A DNA stretch of 52,973 nt from Mesorhizobium sp. SOD10 (GTDB taxonomy: Bacteria; Pseudomonadota; Alphaproteobacteria; Rhizobiales; Rhizobiaceae). The translations under genes were made by a program, and so were the position numbers. Positions 1 through 6,998 of the stretch are shown here, piece after piece. The DNA lies in the NCBI GenBank assembly GCA_000824805.1, contig CCNA01000011.1:1-52973 (forward strand), read 5' to 3'. Under the pieces are notes generated by a model. That model was not told where the DNA came from. It did not search any database and saw only the letters and a list, made by a program, of their open reading frames with translations. The stretch's first letter is position 1; each line of letters starts with the position of its first letter.

Positions 1-48
1 TCTCGTGGAGATACAAGGTGGCGCCGCGAAGCGGCGACGGAGTGGGGG
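1..48 (+). repeat. Hairpin-bearing dispersed repeat, left-end copy
   Basis: The element has a small hairpin TCTC-GTG-GAGA (1-11), the spacer TACAAGGTGG, a second hairpin CGCCGC-GAA-GCGGCG (22-36) and the tail ACGGAGTGGGGG. The same 48-bp architecture occurs in inverted orientation at 52887-52934, where flanks are identical and the second stem is different but still self-complementary. A related copy lies at 134-195. No transposase or target duplication is visible, so this looks like a non-autonomous rhizobial intergenic repeat. Confidence 0.75.
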
Positions 49-133
49 AAGGCAGTCCTCAAATGCGCCGCCGCTGACGACTCACCACAGGGCCCTGATC
101 GTTGCTCAGCTTGAAATAACAATGGTCGAGCCA

Positions 134-195
134 GGTCGACCCCCACTCCGTCGAGCTTCGCTCGACACCTCTCCCCCGATCGATGGGGGAGAGGA
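134..195 (-). repeat. Hairpin-bearing dispersed repeat, inverted relative to 1-48
   Basis: This shares GGTCGACCCCCACTCCGT with the copy at 52881-52898. It then has the stem TCGAG-CTTCG-CTCGA (151-165), followed by a strong hairpin with 10-bp arms CCTCTCCCCC/GGGGGAGAGG (169-195, 7-nt centre). It lies about 60 bp downstream of the FAH-family gene (minus strand) and could act as its terminator. The 85 bp between this copy and 1-48 hold no gene that I can recognise. Confidence 0.7.
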
Positions 196-257
196 AGGGC
201 GCCAAACCGCCTTCTCTTCTTCCGGAATACCAAAAGGAGAGAACGGAGAAGTCTGCG

Positions 258-1103
258 CTACTCGTCCGCCTTGAACGTCTGCTTCTGCTGGCCCAATCCT
301 TCGATACCGAGCTCCACGACGTCTCCGGCCTTCAGGAACACCGGCGGCTTCATGCCGAGGCCGACGCCGGGCGGGGTGCCGGTGGAGATGATGTCGCCGG
401 GATGCAGCGACATGAACTGGCTGAGATAGGAGACCAGATACTTCACGCCATAGACCATCGTCTTGGTCGAGCCATTCTGCATGGTCTTGCCGTTGACGGT
501 CAGCCACATCTTCAGGTTCTGCGGGTCGGCGACCTCGTCCTTGGTGACCAGCCACGGGCCGGTCGGGCCGAACGTGTCGCAGGACTTGCCCTTGGTCCAC
601 TGGCCCTGGCGCTCGGCCTGGAAAGCGCGCTCCGACACGTCATGCGCGACGCAATAGCCGGCAACATAATCCAGCGCGTCGTCCTCCGAGACGTATTTCG
701 CCGTCTTGCCGATGATCACGCCGAGCTCGACCTCCCAGTCGGTCTTGACCGAGCCGCGCGGGATCAGCACGTCGTCATCGGGCCCGACGATCGCGGAGCT
801 TGCCTTCATGAAGATGATCGGCTCCGGCGGCACGGTGGCGCCGGTCTCGGCGGCGTGGTCGGAATAGTTCAGGCCGATGCAGATGAACTTGCCGGTGCCG
901 GCGACGCAGGCGCCCAGGCGCGGCTTGCCGGAGACCACCGGCAGCGACTTCGGATCGAGCCTGGAGAGCATCTCCAGCGAGGCCGGATGAAGCGCCGTGC
1001 CGGCGATGTCGGCGACATGAGCGGAAAGGTCACGGATGTCCCCATCCGCATCAAGCAGGCCCGGCTTCTCGCTGCCAGCTTCGCCATAGCGCAACAACTT
1101 CAT
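258..1103 (-). CDS. Fumarylacetoacetate hydrolase family protein (probable 2,4-diketo-3-deoxy-L-fuconate/rhamnonate hydrolase)
   Basis: This 281-residue protein has the FAH C-terminal catalytic domain from about residue 75. Visible markers are GKFICIGLNYSDHAAE, the metal-binding stretch DWEVELGVIIG, and STGTPPGVGLG near the C-terminus. FAH-family enzymes cleave C-C bonds in diketo acids. Members of this length with this N-terminus are often annotated as ureidoglycolate lyase, but several act as 2,4-diketo-3-deoxy-sugar-acid hydrolases. The SDR just upstream on the same strand (174-bp gap) would make the diketo substrate, which favours the L-fucose/L-rhamnose route. The start is set by GGAGAAA six bases before ATG. 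The exact substrate is inferred from context, and other genes of the pathway would lie outside the window. Confidence 0.85.
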   Translation of the reverse strand: MKLLRYGEAGSEKPGLLDADGDIRDLSAHVADIAGTALHPASLEMLSRLDPKSLPVVSGKPRLGACVAGTGKFICIGLNYSDHAAETGATVPPEPIIFMKASSAIVGPDDDVLIPRGSVKTDWEVELGVIIGKTAKYVSEDDALDYVAGYCVAHDVSERAFQAERQGQWTKGKSCDTFGPTGPWLVTKDEVADPQNLKMWLTVNGKTMQNGSTKTMVYGVKYLVSYLSQFMSLHPGDIISTGTPPGVGLGMKPPVFLKAGDVVELGIEGLGQQKQTFKADE

Positions 1104-1277
1104 CTCAACTTTCTCCAGCTTGCGGCCAAGGGCCGGTTTTGCAAATTCCCGTCAAAGCCAGCGGACCCTAGTCGCCGACCACACCGGCGGCAAGCAAGCC
1201 TTGCTGCCATGCCGACCAAATCGTCGAGATTTTCAGACGCTCCGATCCGATCGCCCCGCCGATATCCGAGCCTTTCG

Positions 1278-2009
1278 TCAGATCGACCAGCCGCCATCGA
1301 TATTGTAGGCCTGCCCCGACGTGTAGGTGGCGCCGGCAAGGTAGACGGCGAGATCGGCGATTTCTTCCGGCGTGCCGAGCCGGCCCATGGGCTGGCGGGC
1401 GATGAAGGCCGCGCGGGCTGCCTCATAGTCGCCCTGCGCATGCATGCGGTCCTGCAGCGACGGGCTTTCGACCGTGCCCGGGCAGATGGCGTTGCAGCGA
1501 ACGCCCTTGGCCACATAATCGGCGGCGACCGCTTTGGTCAAGCCAACCACGGCCGCCTTGGTCAGGCCGTAGACGAAGCGGTTCGGCACGCCCTTCTGCG
1601 AGCTTGCCAGCGAGGCCATGTTGATGATCGAGCCGTCGCCGCGTTCCAGCATGCCCGGCAGCACGGCTCGGATGGTGCGGATCATCGAACGGACATTGAG
1701 GTTGATCGCGAAGTCAAGATCCTCATCCTTCATCTCGAGGATCGAACCGCCATGGACGAAGCCGGCGCAGTTGAACAGGACATCGACGCGGCCGATTTCG
1801 GTGAAGGCGGAAGCGACGGCCGCATCGTTCAGCACGTCGAGCTTGCGGGTCTTGATGCCGGCCGTCTTGCCGAGCTCCGCCAGCAACGGCTCATTGATAT
1901 CGGTGGCATGAACGATGGCGCCCGCCTTGGCGAAAGCCAGCGCGCTCGCCCGGCCGATGCCTTGCGCCGCCGCGGTGACGACGACCACCTTGCCTGTCAG
2001 ATCCGCCAT
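1278..2009 (-). CDS. SDR-family oxidoreductase (probable 2-keto-3-deoxy-L-fuconate dehydrogenase)
   Basis: This is a 243-residue classical short-chain dehydrogenase. It has the cofactor motif TAAAQGIGRASA near residue 13, the NAG-type motif as NCAG (about 80), catalytic Ser in INMASLASS, and the YxxxK motif as YGLTK. The C-terminal SGQAYNIDGGWS is typical of the family. The sequence resembles the DHRS6/BDH2-like branch, which includes 2-keto-3-deoxy-L-fuconate dehydrogenases, and it sits directly upstream of a diketo-acid hydrolase. Together they would oxidise and then cleave a 3-deoxy-2-keto sugar acid. A GAGGAGA Shine-Dalgarno sequence precedes the ATG by 5 bases. The 212-bp gap upstream probably carries the promoter. 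Confidence 0.85.
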   Translation of the reverse strand: MADLTGKVVVVTAAAQGIGRASALAFAKAGAIVHATDINEPLLAELGKTAGIKTRKLDVLNDAAVASAFTEIGRVDVLFNCAGFVHGGSILEMKDEDLDFAINLNVRSMIRTIRAVLPGMLERGDGSIINMASLASSQKGVPNRFVYGLTKAAVVGLTKAVAADYVAKGVRCNAICPGTVESPSLQDRMHAQGDYEAARAAFIARQPMGRLGTPEEIADLAVYLAGATYTSGQAYNIDGGWSI

Positions 2010-2221
2010 GTTTTTCTCCTCGCCTGCCTGGAGCGTCCGCCTCTAGTCGATGACCGGCCAGGCGTCTTGTGCCAGACAGCATGGTGCAGTCAGCTTCCGC
2101 TTCACATGCAAAGATGTTTTTTCTGGTTAAAGAACACGTGAGCGAGCGTCAAGCCGGAACGCAATCACCATCGCGACAGCGGCCGGAGGACTCCGCCCGC
2201 AATCTGCCTCAGCGGGATGCC

Positions 2222-4597
2222 TCAGTCGCCATAGGGCACCCAGACGTTCTTGACCTCGATGGCGCGGCGCAGGAAGGGCTCGCCGCCGGCCTCGTTCGAG
2301 CCCCAGTCGAGCGTGCGGCCATTGCCGGTCCAGACGCGCTTGAGATTGCCGACGGAATCGGCCTCTGCTTTAGCGCAGGTGTCGGCATCGGCGAACACCC
2401 AGAGCCCGTCGACATCGTCATGCTTGGCCAGCACGCCGGCGAGTTCGGCGCTGCGGCCGGTGACGATGTTGATGGCGCCGGCAGGCACGTCGGAATACTC
2501 GATCACCTGATAGAGATCGGTGGCCAAGAGCGGATGCCGCTCGGAAGGGACAGCGACCACGGTGTTACCCATTGCGAGCGCCGGCGCCACCAGCGAGATG
2601 AAGCCGAGCAGCGGCTGGTTGTCCGGCGCGACAATGCCGACGACGCCGACCGGTTCATGCAGCGCAAGCGTCACGACGCGGGCCGGCGGCTGATGGACGC
2701 GGCCCTCGAATTTATCGGTGAGGCCGGCATAGAGGAACAGCCGCTCGATCGACTGCTCGACCTCTTCGCGAGCGGCCTTGGCGGTGACGCCGGTGAGTTG
2801 CACGAGGCGCGCGGCGAACTCGTCGGCGCGGCCCGACAGGTTCTCGGCGAAATAATAGAGCACCTGGCTGCGGTTATAGGCGGTCGCATCCGGCCAAGCC
2901 TTGCAGGCGCGTGCAGCGGCGACGGCGTCGCGGATGTCCTTGCGGTTACCGAGGCCAACCTCGCCGGCAAGCTTCCCCTTGGCAGTGGCGACGGCAAGCG
3001 AATAGTTGCCGTCCGGCCGCACCTGCTTGCCGCCAATGAAGAGTTTTGCCGTGCGGTCGATCGGCGTTCGGTCGGCCTGCTCGACCGGCTGGGCCGAGCC
3101 GGCTGCGGCCGGCTTGACGACAGGCCCCACGGGCAATTTCGCCGTCAGATATTCGAATATGCCTTCGCGGCCGCCCTCGCGGCCAAAGCCGCTTTCGCGA
3201 TAGCCGCCGAAGCCGCAGGCGGCGTCGAACATGTTGGTGCCGTTGACCCAAACGACGCCTGCTTTCAGTTGCGGAGCAACGTGCAAGGCAAGGTTGACGT
3301 TCTCGCTCCACACGGAGGCGGCAAGACCGTAGCGCGTGTTGTTGGCGAGCTCGATCGCTTCCTCGGTGTTGCGGAAGCTGATGGTCGCCAGCACCGGGCC
3401 GAAGACCTCTTCCTGCGCCAGAATATTAGCCGGCGAAACAGACGTCGCCAGCGTTGGCAGATGATAATACCCTGTCGTCGGCACGGCAGCGTCCGGCTGC
3501 CAGCACACCGCGCCCTGCTTCGCCCCCTCGGCGATCAGGCCTCTGACGCGATCGAGCTGGGTGCGGTCGACCAGCGGGCCGATATCGGTGTTCTTGTCGA
3601 GCGGGCTGCCGACGCGCAGCCGGCTCATCCTGACCTTGACCTTGGCGATGAAGGCCTCCGCTACACCCTCCTGCACAAGCAGGCGCGAGCCGGCGCAGCA
3701 AACCTGGCCCTGGTTGAACCAGATGCCGTCGACCAGCCCTTCGACGGCGCTGTCGAGGTCGGCATCCTCGAAGACAATGAAGGCCGACTTGCCACCGAGC
3801 TCCAGCGACAGTTTTTTCCCTGAACCGGCCGTCGCCTTGCGGATGATCTTGCCGACTTCGGAGGAGCCGGTGAAGGCGATCTTCTGGACGCCAGGATGGT
3901 TGACGATGGCAGCACCCGCCTCAGGCCCGCCCTGGACGATGTTGACGACGCCTTTCGGCACGCCCGCGCGCTCGCAGATCTCGGCGAACAGAATGGCGGT
4001 GAGGGGCGTGAATTCGGCAGGCTTCAGCACCACCGTGCAGCCGGCGGCCAAAGCCGGCGCGATCTTCCAGGCCAGCATCAGCAGCGGGAAATTCCACGGG
4101 ATGACCTGGCCGACGACGCCGACCGGCTTGTGGTCGGGAAAATCTTTCTCCAGCGTCTGCGCCCAGCCGGCATGATGGATGAAGTGGCGGATCGCCAGCG
4201 GCACGTCGATATCGCGGCTCTCGCGGATCGGCTTGCCGTTGTCGATCGATTCCAGCACCGCGAACAGACGCTGGTGGCGCTGCATGGCGCGGCCGATGGC
4301 ATAGAGCGCTTTCGCTCTGGCATAGCCGGAGCTGGCGCTCCATTTCGGCAGCGCTTTGGCCGCCGCCGCGACCGCGGCGTCGATGTCGGCGGCGCCCGCA
4401 TCCGAGACCTTGGCAAGCAGCTTGCCGGAGGAAGGCTCGCTGGTGTCGAAGGTCCTGCCGCCGGCGGCTGCCTTCCAGGCGCCATCGATGAACAGCGCTT
4501 TTGAGAAATCACGTCCCGCGAGCCAGGCATCGGCCTCGTTGCGGGCTTCCGGCGCCGGGCCATAATCCATGGCGTGATAGCGTTCGAGGATATTCAT
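2222..4597 (-). CDS. ALDH16-type aldehyde dehydrogenase with two ALDH domains, the second degenerate
   Basis: At 791 residues it is much longer than a normal aldehyde dehydrogenase (about 490). Residues 30-485 form a complete ALDH unit: PWNF with Asn169, FTGSSEVG for cofactor binding, general base Glu266 in LELGGK, and nucleophile Cys300 in GQVCC. Residues 520-791 repeat the ALDH fold (FIGGKQV, LHEPVGVVGIVAPDNQPLLG) but lack any GQxC nucleophile and stop early. This matches the bacterial ALDH16 layout, in which the second domain is structural. It follows deoC by about 165 bp on the same strand, so it probably oxidises the acetaldehyde released from deoxyribose 5-phosphate. Aldehyde specificity is inferred. 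Confidence 0.9.
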   Translation of the reverse strand: MNILERYHAMDYGPAPEARNEADAWLAGRDFSKALFIDGAWKAAAGGRTFDTSEPSSGKLLAKVSDAGAADIDAAVAAAAKALPKWSASSGYARAKALYAIGRAMQRHQRLFAVLESIDNGKPIRESRDIDVPLAIRHFIHHAGWAQTLEKDFPDHKPVGVVGQVIPWNFPLLMLAWKIAPALAAGCTVVLKPAEFTPLTAILFAEICERAGVPKGVVNIVQGGPEAGAAIVNHPGVQKIAFTGSSEVGKIIRKATAGSGKKLSLELGGKSAFIVFEDADLDSAVEGLVDGIWFNQGQVCCAGSRLLVQEGVAEAFIAKVKVRMSRLRVGSPLDKNTDIGPLVDRTQLDRVRGLIAEGAKQGAVCWQPDAAVPTTGYYHLPTLATSVSPANILAQEEVFGPVLATISFRNTEEAIELANNTRYGLAASVWSENVNLALHVAPQLKAGVVWVNGTNMFDAACGFGGYRESGFGREGGREGIFEYLTAKLPVGPVVKPAAAGSAQPVEQADRTPIDRTAKLFIGGKQVRPDGNYSLAVATAKGKLAGEVGLGNRKDIRDAVAAARACKAWPDATAYNRSQVLYYFAENLSGRADEFAARLVQLTGVTAKAAREEVEQSIERLFLYAGLTDKFEGRVHQPPARVVTLALHEPVGVVGIVAPDNQPLLGFISLVAPALAMGNTVVAVPSERHPLLATDLYQVIEYSDVPAGAINIVTGRSAELAGVLAKHDDVDGLWVFADADTCAKAEADSVGNLKRVWTGNGRTLDWGSNEAGGEPFLRRAIEVKNVWVPYGD

Positions 4598-4610
4598 GGG
4601 GCGCCTCCTT

Positions 4611-4663
4611 TACCCTCCCGCTTGTGGGGAGGTCGATCGGCAGAGCCGATGGGGGTGGGGGTA
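4611..4663 (+). repeat. Palindromic intergenic repeat, copy a of an inverted pair
   Basis: The order is CCTCCCGCTTGTGGGGAGG (hairpin 1), then a variable stem ATCGGC-AGA-GCCGAT, then GGGGGTGGGGG. The inverse copy at 4708-4760 has the same plan with a different, still paired second stem. The pair sits between deoC and the aldehyde dehydrogenase gene and could fold as one large cruciform or RNA stem within the operon transcript. Confidence 0.7.
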
Positions 4664-4707
4664 AACGATTAGCGGATTGGTGCATTTGACAGGTTGATTT
4701 GTTTTTT

Positions 4708-4760
4708 GGCCCCCCCCCCGCCGCTCCGCGGCGACCCTCCCCACAAGGGGGAGGGTGGGT
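4708..4760 (-). repeat. Palindromic intergenic repeat, copy b of an inverted pair
   Basis: Read on the minus strand this is ACCCACCCTCCCCCTTGTGG, GGAGGGTC, then the stem CGCCGC-GGA-GCGGCG and a long G run. It ends next to the deoC stop codon. The plus strand has an 11-C run at 4710-4720, where sequence length errors are likely. Confidence 0.7.
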
Positions 4761-4761
4761 G

Positions 4762-5808
4762 CTAGGCCATCGCGTGGCGGTGGTTGGCCGAATAGTGACC
4801 GGTCAAATGATGTTCGAGCTGGCGTTCGATGTCGGTGAGCAGGCTGGAGGCGCCGAAGCGGAACAGCTCCGGTTCCAGCCAGGGCCGGCCGAGTTCTTCC
4901 TTCATCAGCACCAGCCAGTCGAGCGAGGCCTTGGCGGTGGAAATGCCGCCGGCCGGCTTGAAGCCGATGAGATAGCCGGTTTCCTCGAAATAGGCGCGGA
5001 TGGCGCGCACCATGGCGAGGCCGACGGGCAGCGTGGCGTTGACGCTTTCCTTGCCGGTCGAGGTCTTGATGAAATCGGCGCCGGCCATCATCGCCACCAT
5101 GGAGGCAAGCATGACATTGCGCAGCGTGGACAGGTCGCCGGTGCCGAGGATGACCTTGAGATGGGCGTCGCTGCAGGCGGCGCGCATGGCGACGATCTCG
5201 TTGAACAGCTCGCGCCATTTGGCGCCGTAGACCAGGCCGCGCGGAATGACAACGTCGATCTCGTCGGCGCCGTCCTTCACCGAGGCCTCGATCTCCTGCA
5301 GGCGAGTCGAGAGCGGGGCAAGGCCGTGCGGGAAGGCGGTGGATACGGCGGCGACATGGATGCCGGTGCCGCGCAGGGCGTCGACCGCGGTGGCGACGAA
5401 GGGATGATAGACGCAGACCGCCGCCGGGCGAATGGTTTCGCCTGATATGCCGAGACCCTCGACGATATCGCGGCGCAACGGGTTGATCGCCTTGGCGCAG
5501 AGCCGGCGCACGCGCTCGTCGGTGTCGTTGGAGTTCAGCGTGGTGAGGTCCATGCAGGCAATGGCACGCAAGAGCCAGGCGGCCTGGTTGTCGGCCTTGA
5601 TCGAGCGCCGCTTGGTGAGCGTCGCGACGCGACGCTCCAGCGCCGAGCGATTGACGCTGCGCACCGATTCCAGGAAGCCGAGATCGAGCTTCATGCCGGG
5701 GTTGCGGGCAATGCCATGTTCCAGCGGCACCGGCGTGTTGGCGGCGGCGCGCGCCGGCAGCGGCATCACCTTGGACGCGCCTGCGCCAGCCTCGCGGATC
5801 GTGCTCAT
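4762..5808 (-). CDS. deoC: Deoxyribose-phosphate aldolase
   Basis: This 348-residue class I aldolase splits 2-deoxy-D-ribose 5-phosphate into glyceraldehyde 3-phosphate and acetaldehyde in deoxynucleoside catabolism. The Schiff-base lysine is in ADFIKTSTGKE, and the conserved VYHPFVATAVDAL, EIDVVIPRGLVYG and KPAGGIST segments are present. It is longer than E. coli DeoC (about 260) because of an N-terminal extension of roughly 70 residues, as in the long DeoC group. I chose the second ATG, with GGAAGG seven bases upstream. The ATG at 5823 (SD TGAGG) is also possible. The downstream partner is the ALDH16-type dehydrogenase, which suits acetaldehyde removal. A perfect palindrome at 5915-5934 is a candidate operator. 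Confidence 0.93.
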   Translation of the reverse strand: MSTIREAGAGASKVMPLPARAAANTPVPLEHGIARNPGMKLDLGFLESVRSVNRSALERRVATLTKRRSIKADNQAAWLLRAIACMDLTTLNSNDTDERVRRLCAKAINPLRRDIVEGLGISGETIRPAAVCVYHPFVATAVDALRGTGIHVAAVSTAFPHGLAPLSTRLQEIEASVKDGADEIDVVIPRGLVYGAKWRELFNEIVAMRAACSDAHLKVILGTGDLSTLRNVMLASMVAMMAGADFIKTSTGKESVNATLPVGLAMVRAIRAYFEETGYLIGFKPAGGISTAKASLDWLVLMKEELGRPWLEPELFRFGASSLLTDIERQLEHHLTGHYSANHRHAMA

Positions 5809-5848
5809 CTCCTGCCCTTCCATTCAGCGACCTCAGCCGAAGATAACC

Positions 5849-5867
5849 CGTGAAGCGATGCTTCACG
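5849..5867 (-). promoter_or_regulatory. Perfect stem-loop in the deoC leader
   Basis: CGTGAAGC-GAT-GCTTCACG has 8-bp perfect arms and lies 40 bp upstream of the chosen deoC start. It could be a second operator or a leader-RNA hairpin. No regulator is identified. Confidence 0.45.
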
Positions 5868-5914
5868 AGTCCTTCAAAGGCTCATAGCGGAAAAAGGCGG
5901 CAAAAGCAGTAGAT

Positions 5915-5934
5915 TTTTGACCGTATGGTCAAAA
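5915..5934. promoter_or_regulatory. Perfect palindrome TTTTGACC-N4-GGTCAAAA, candidate RutR/TetR-type operator for deoC
   Basis: TTTTGACCGTATGGTCAAAA has 8-bp perfect inverted arms about 107 bp upstream of deoC and just outside the 3' end of fpr. The core TTGACC-N4-GGTCAA resembles the known RutR consensus (TTGACCA-N2-TGGTCAA), and RutR governs pyrimidine use in proteobacteria. That would fit control of deoxynucleoside catabolism. No TetR-family gene is present in the window, so the binding protein is unknown. Confidence 0.6.
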
Positions 5935-5949
5935 CGCGAAGACGCGCCC

Positions 5950-6777
5950 TCAGCCGACGAAGGCACGCTCGACGACGAAGCTTGCCGGGTGGCTCAAGGA
6001 ACCTTCCTGGAAGCCGAGGCTTTCGGCGAGTTCCTTGACGTCCTTCAGCATGTGCATCGAGCCGCAGATCATGATGCGGTCGGTCTCGGGATTGAGCTTC
6101 TCGATGCCAAGGTCGGAATAGAACTTGCCCGAGCCGATCAGCGCGGTGATGCGGCCCATGCGCGCCGATTCCTCGCGGGTCGTCGAATTGTAGAGCGTGA
6201 CACGGCCGCCGGTCAGCTCACCGATCAGCGGGTCGCTCTCGAGCCCGGCCACCAGCTCCTGGCCATAGGTGAGCTCGGCATTGTCGCGGCAGGTGTGGGT
6301 GAGGATGACCTCGTCGAACTTTTCGTAGGTATCCGGATCGCGCAGCAGGCTGGCGAAAGGCGCGATGCCGGTGCCGGTCGAGATCATGATCACGCGCTTG
6401 GCGGGCGTCAGCGCGTCCAGCACCAGCGTGCCGGTCGCCTTCTGGCGCATGATGACGGTGTCGCCGATCTCAATCTTCTGCAGCTCGGAAGTCAGCGGGC
6501 CGTCCGGCACCTTGATCGAGAAGAATTCGAGCTCGTCGTCCCAGGCGGGGCTTGCGACCGAATAGGCGCGAAAGATCGGCTTCTCGGCATTGGGCAGGCC
6601 GATCATGACGAACTCGCCGGAGCGGAAGCGCAGCGACTGCGGGCGGGTGATGCGGAAGGAGAACAGCCGGTCGGTATAGTGCTTTACCGACACCACGGTC
6701 TCGGCATAGACATTGGCCGGGATCGGGAACTGCAGCGGCTTGGCGCCGGCGACGTTCAACGCGGATGTCGTGTTCAT
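5950..6777 (-). CDS. fpr: Ferredoxin/flavodoxin-NADP(+) reductase
   Basis: This 275-residue FAD protein passes electrons between NADPH and ferredoxin or flavodoxin. The FAD-binding RAYSVAS motif, the NADP-binding STGTGIAPFASLLRDP motif, the CGS motif in RIMICGSMHML and the C-terminal FVVERAFVG mark the plant-type-fold bacterial FPR group. I set the start at the ATG beginning MNTTSALN, because family members begin close to the PANVYAETV strand and the extra 46 upstream codons do not look like protein. It is transcribed away from hyuA. It could feed the FeS/flavin enzymes of the adjacent catabolic region, but fpr is also a housekeeping gene. Confidence 0.92.
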   Translation of the reverse strand: MNTTSALNVAGAKPLQFPIPANVYAETVVSVKHYTDRLFSFRITRPQSLRFRSGEFVMIGLPNAEKPIFRAYSVASPAWDDELEFFSIKVPDGPLTSELQKIEIGDTVIMRQKATGTLVLDALTPAKRVIMISTGTGIAPFASLLRDPDTYEKFDEVILTHTCRDNAELTYGQELVAGLESDPLIGELTGGRVTLYNSTTREESARMGRITALIGSGKFYSDLGIEKLNPETDRIMICGSMHMLKDVKELAESLGFQEGSLSHPASFVVERAFVG

Positions 6778-6903
6778 TCCAACCCAACTTTCCGGCCCAG
6801 GCGGAACATACCGGGCGCTAAATTTCTCCTGCGCGTCCGAACGGTCAGGTTCCGAGGCGCTCCTCACACACTGCCAAGCGGTAAGCTCTTGTGTCGGGAA
6901 TTT

Positions 6904-6920
6904 ATTAGTATACAAATGAT
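6904..6920. promoter_or_regulatory. Candidate operator ATTAGTATACAAATGAT upstream of hyuA
   Basis: The core ATTAGTA-TACAAAT is an inverted repeat with one mismatch pair around GTATAC. It matches 15 of 17 positions with 18025-18041, upstream of the hydroxylase operon. It lies about 80-95 bp before the hyuA ATG and about 130 bp before fpr. The symmetry suits a GntR/FadR-type or MarR-type repressor. The in-operon MarR protein (10834-11295) is the nearest candidate. Confidence 0.6.
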
Positions 6921-6998
6921 CTTGAGGTCAAGATGGCGACGTAAAACGCCTTTCCAAACCGAGGCATATCCGTAGTCCTGGTATTTCGGGTTTCGGCA

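Noticed and set aside
183..2141. Long plus-strand open frame of 652 codons
   Set aside because: It lies antisense to the FAH and SDR genes, which have clear domains and ribosome-binding sites. It is a high-GC shadow frame.
2069..3823. Long plus-strand open frame of 584 codons
   Set aside because: Antisense to the ALDH16-type gene; its translation shows no recognisable fold.
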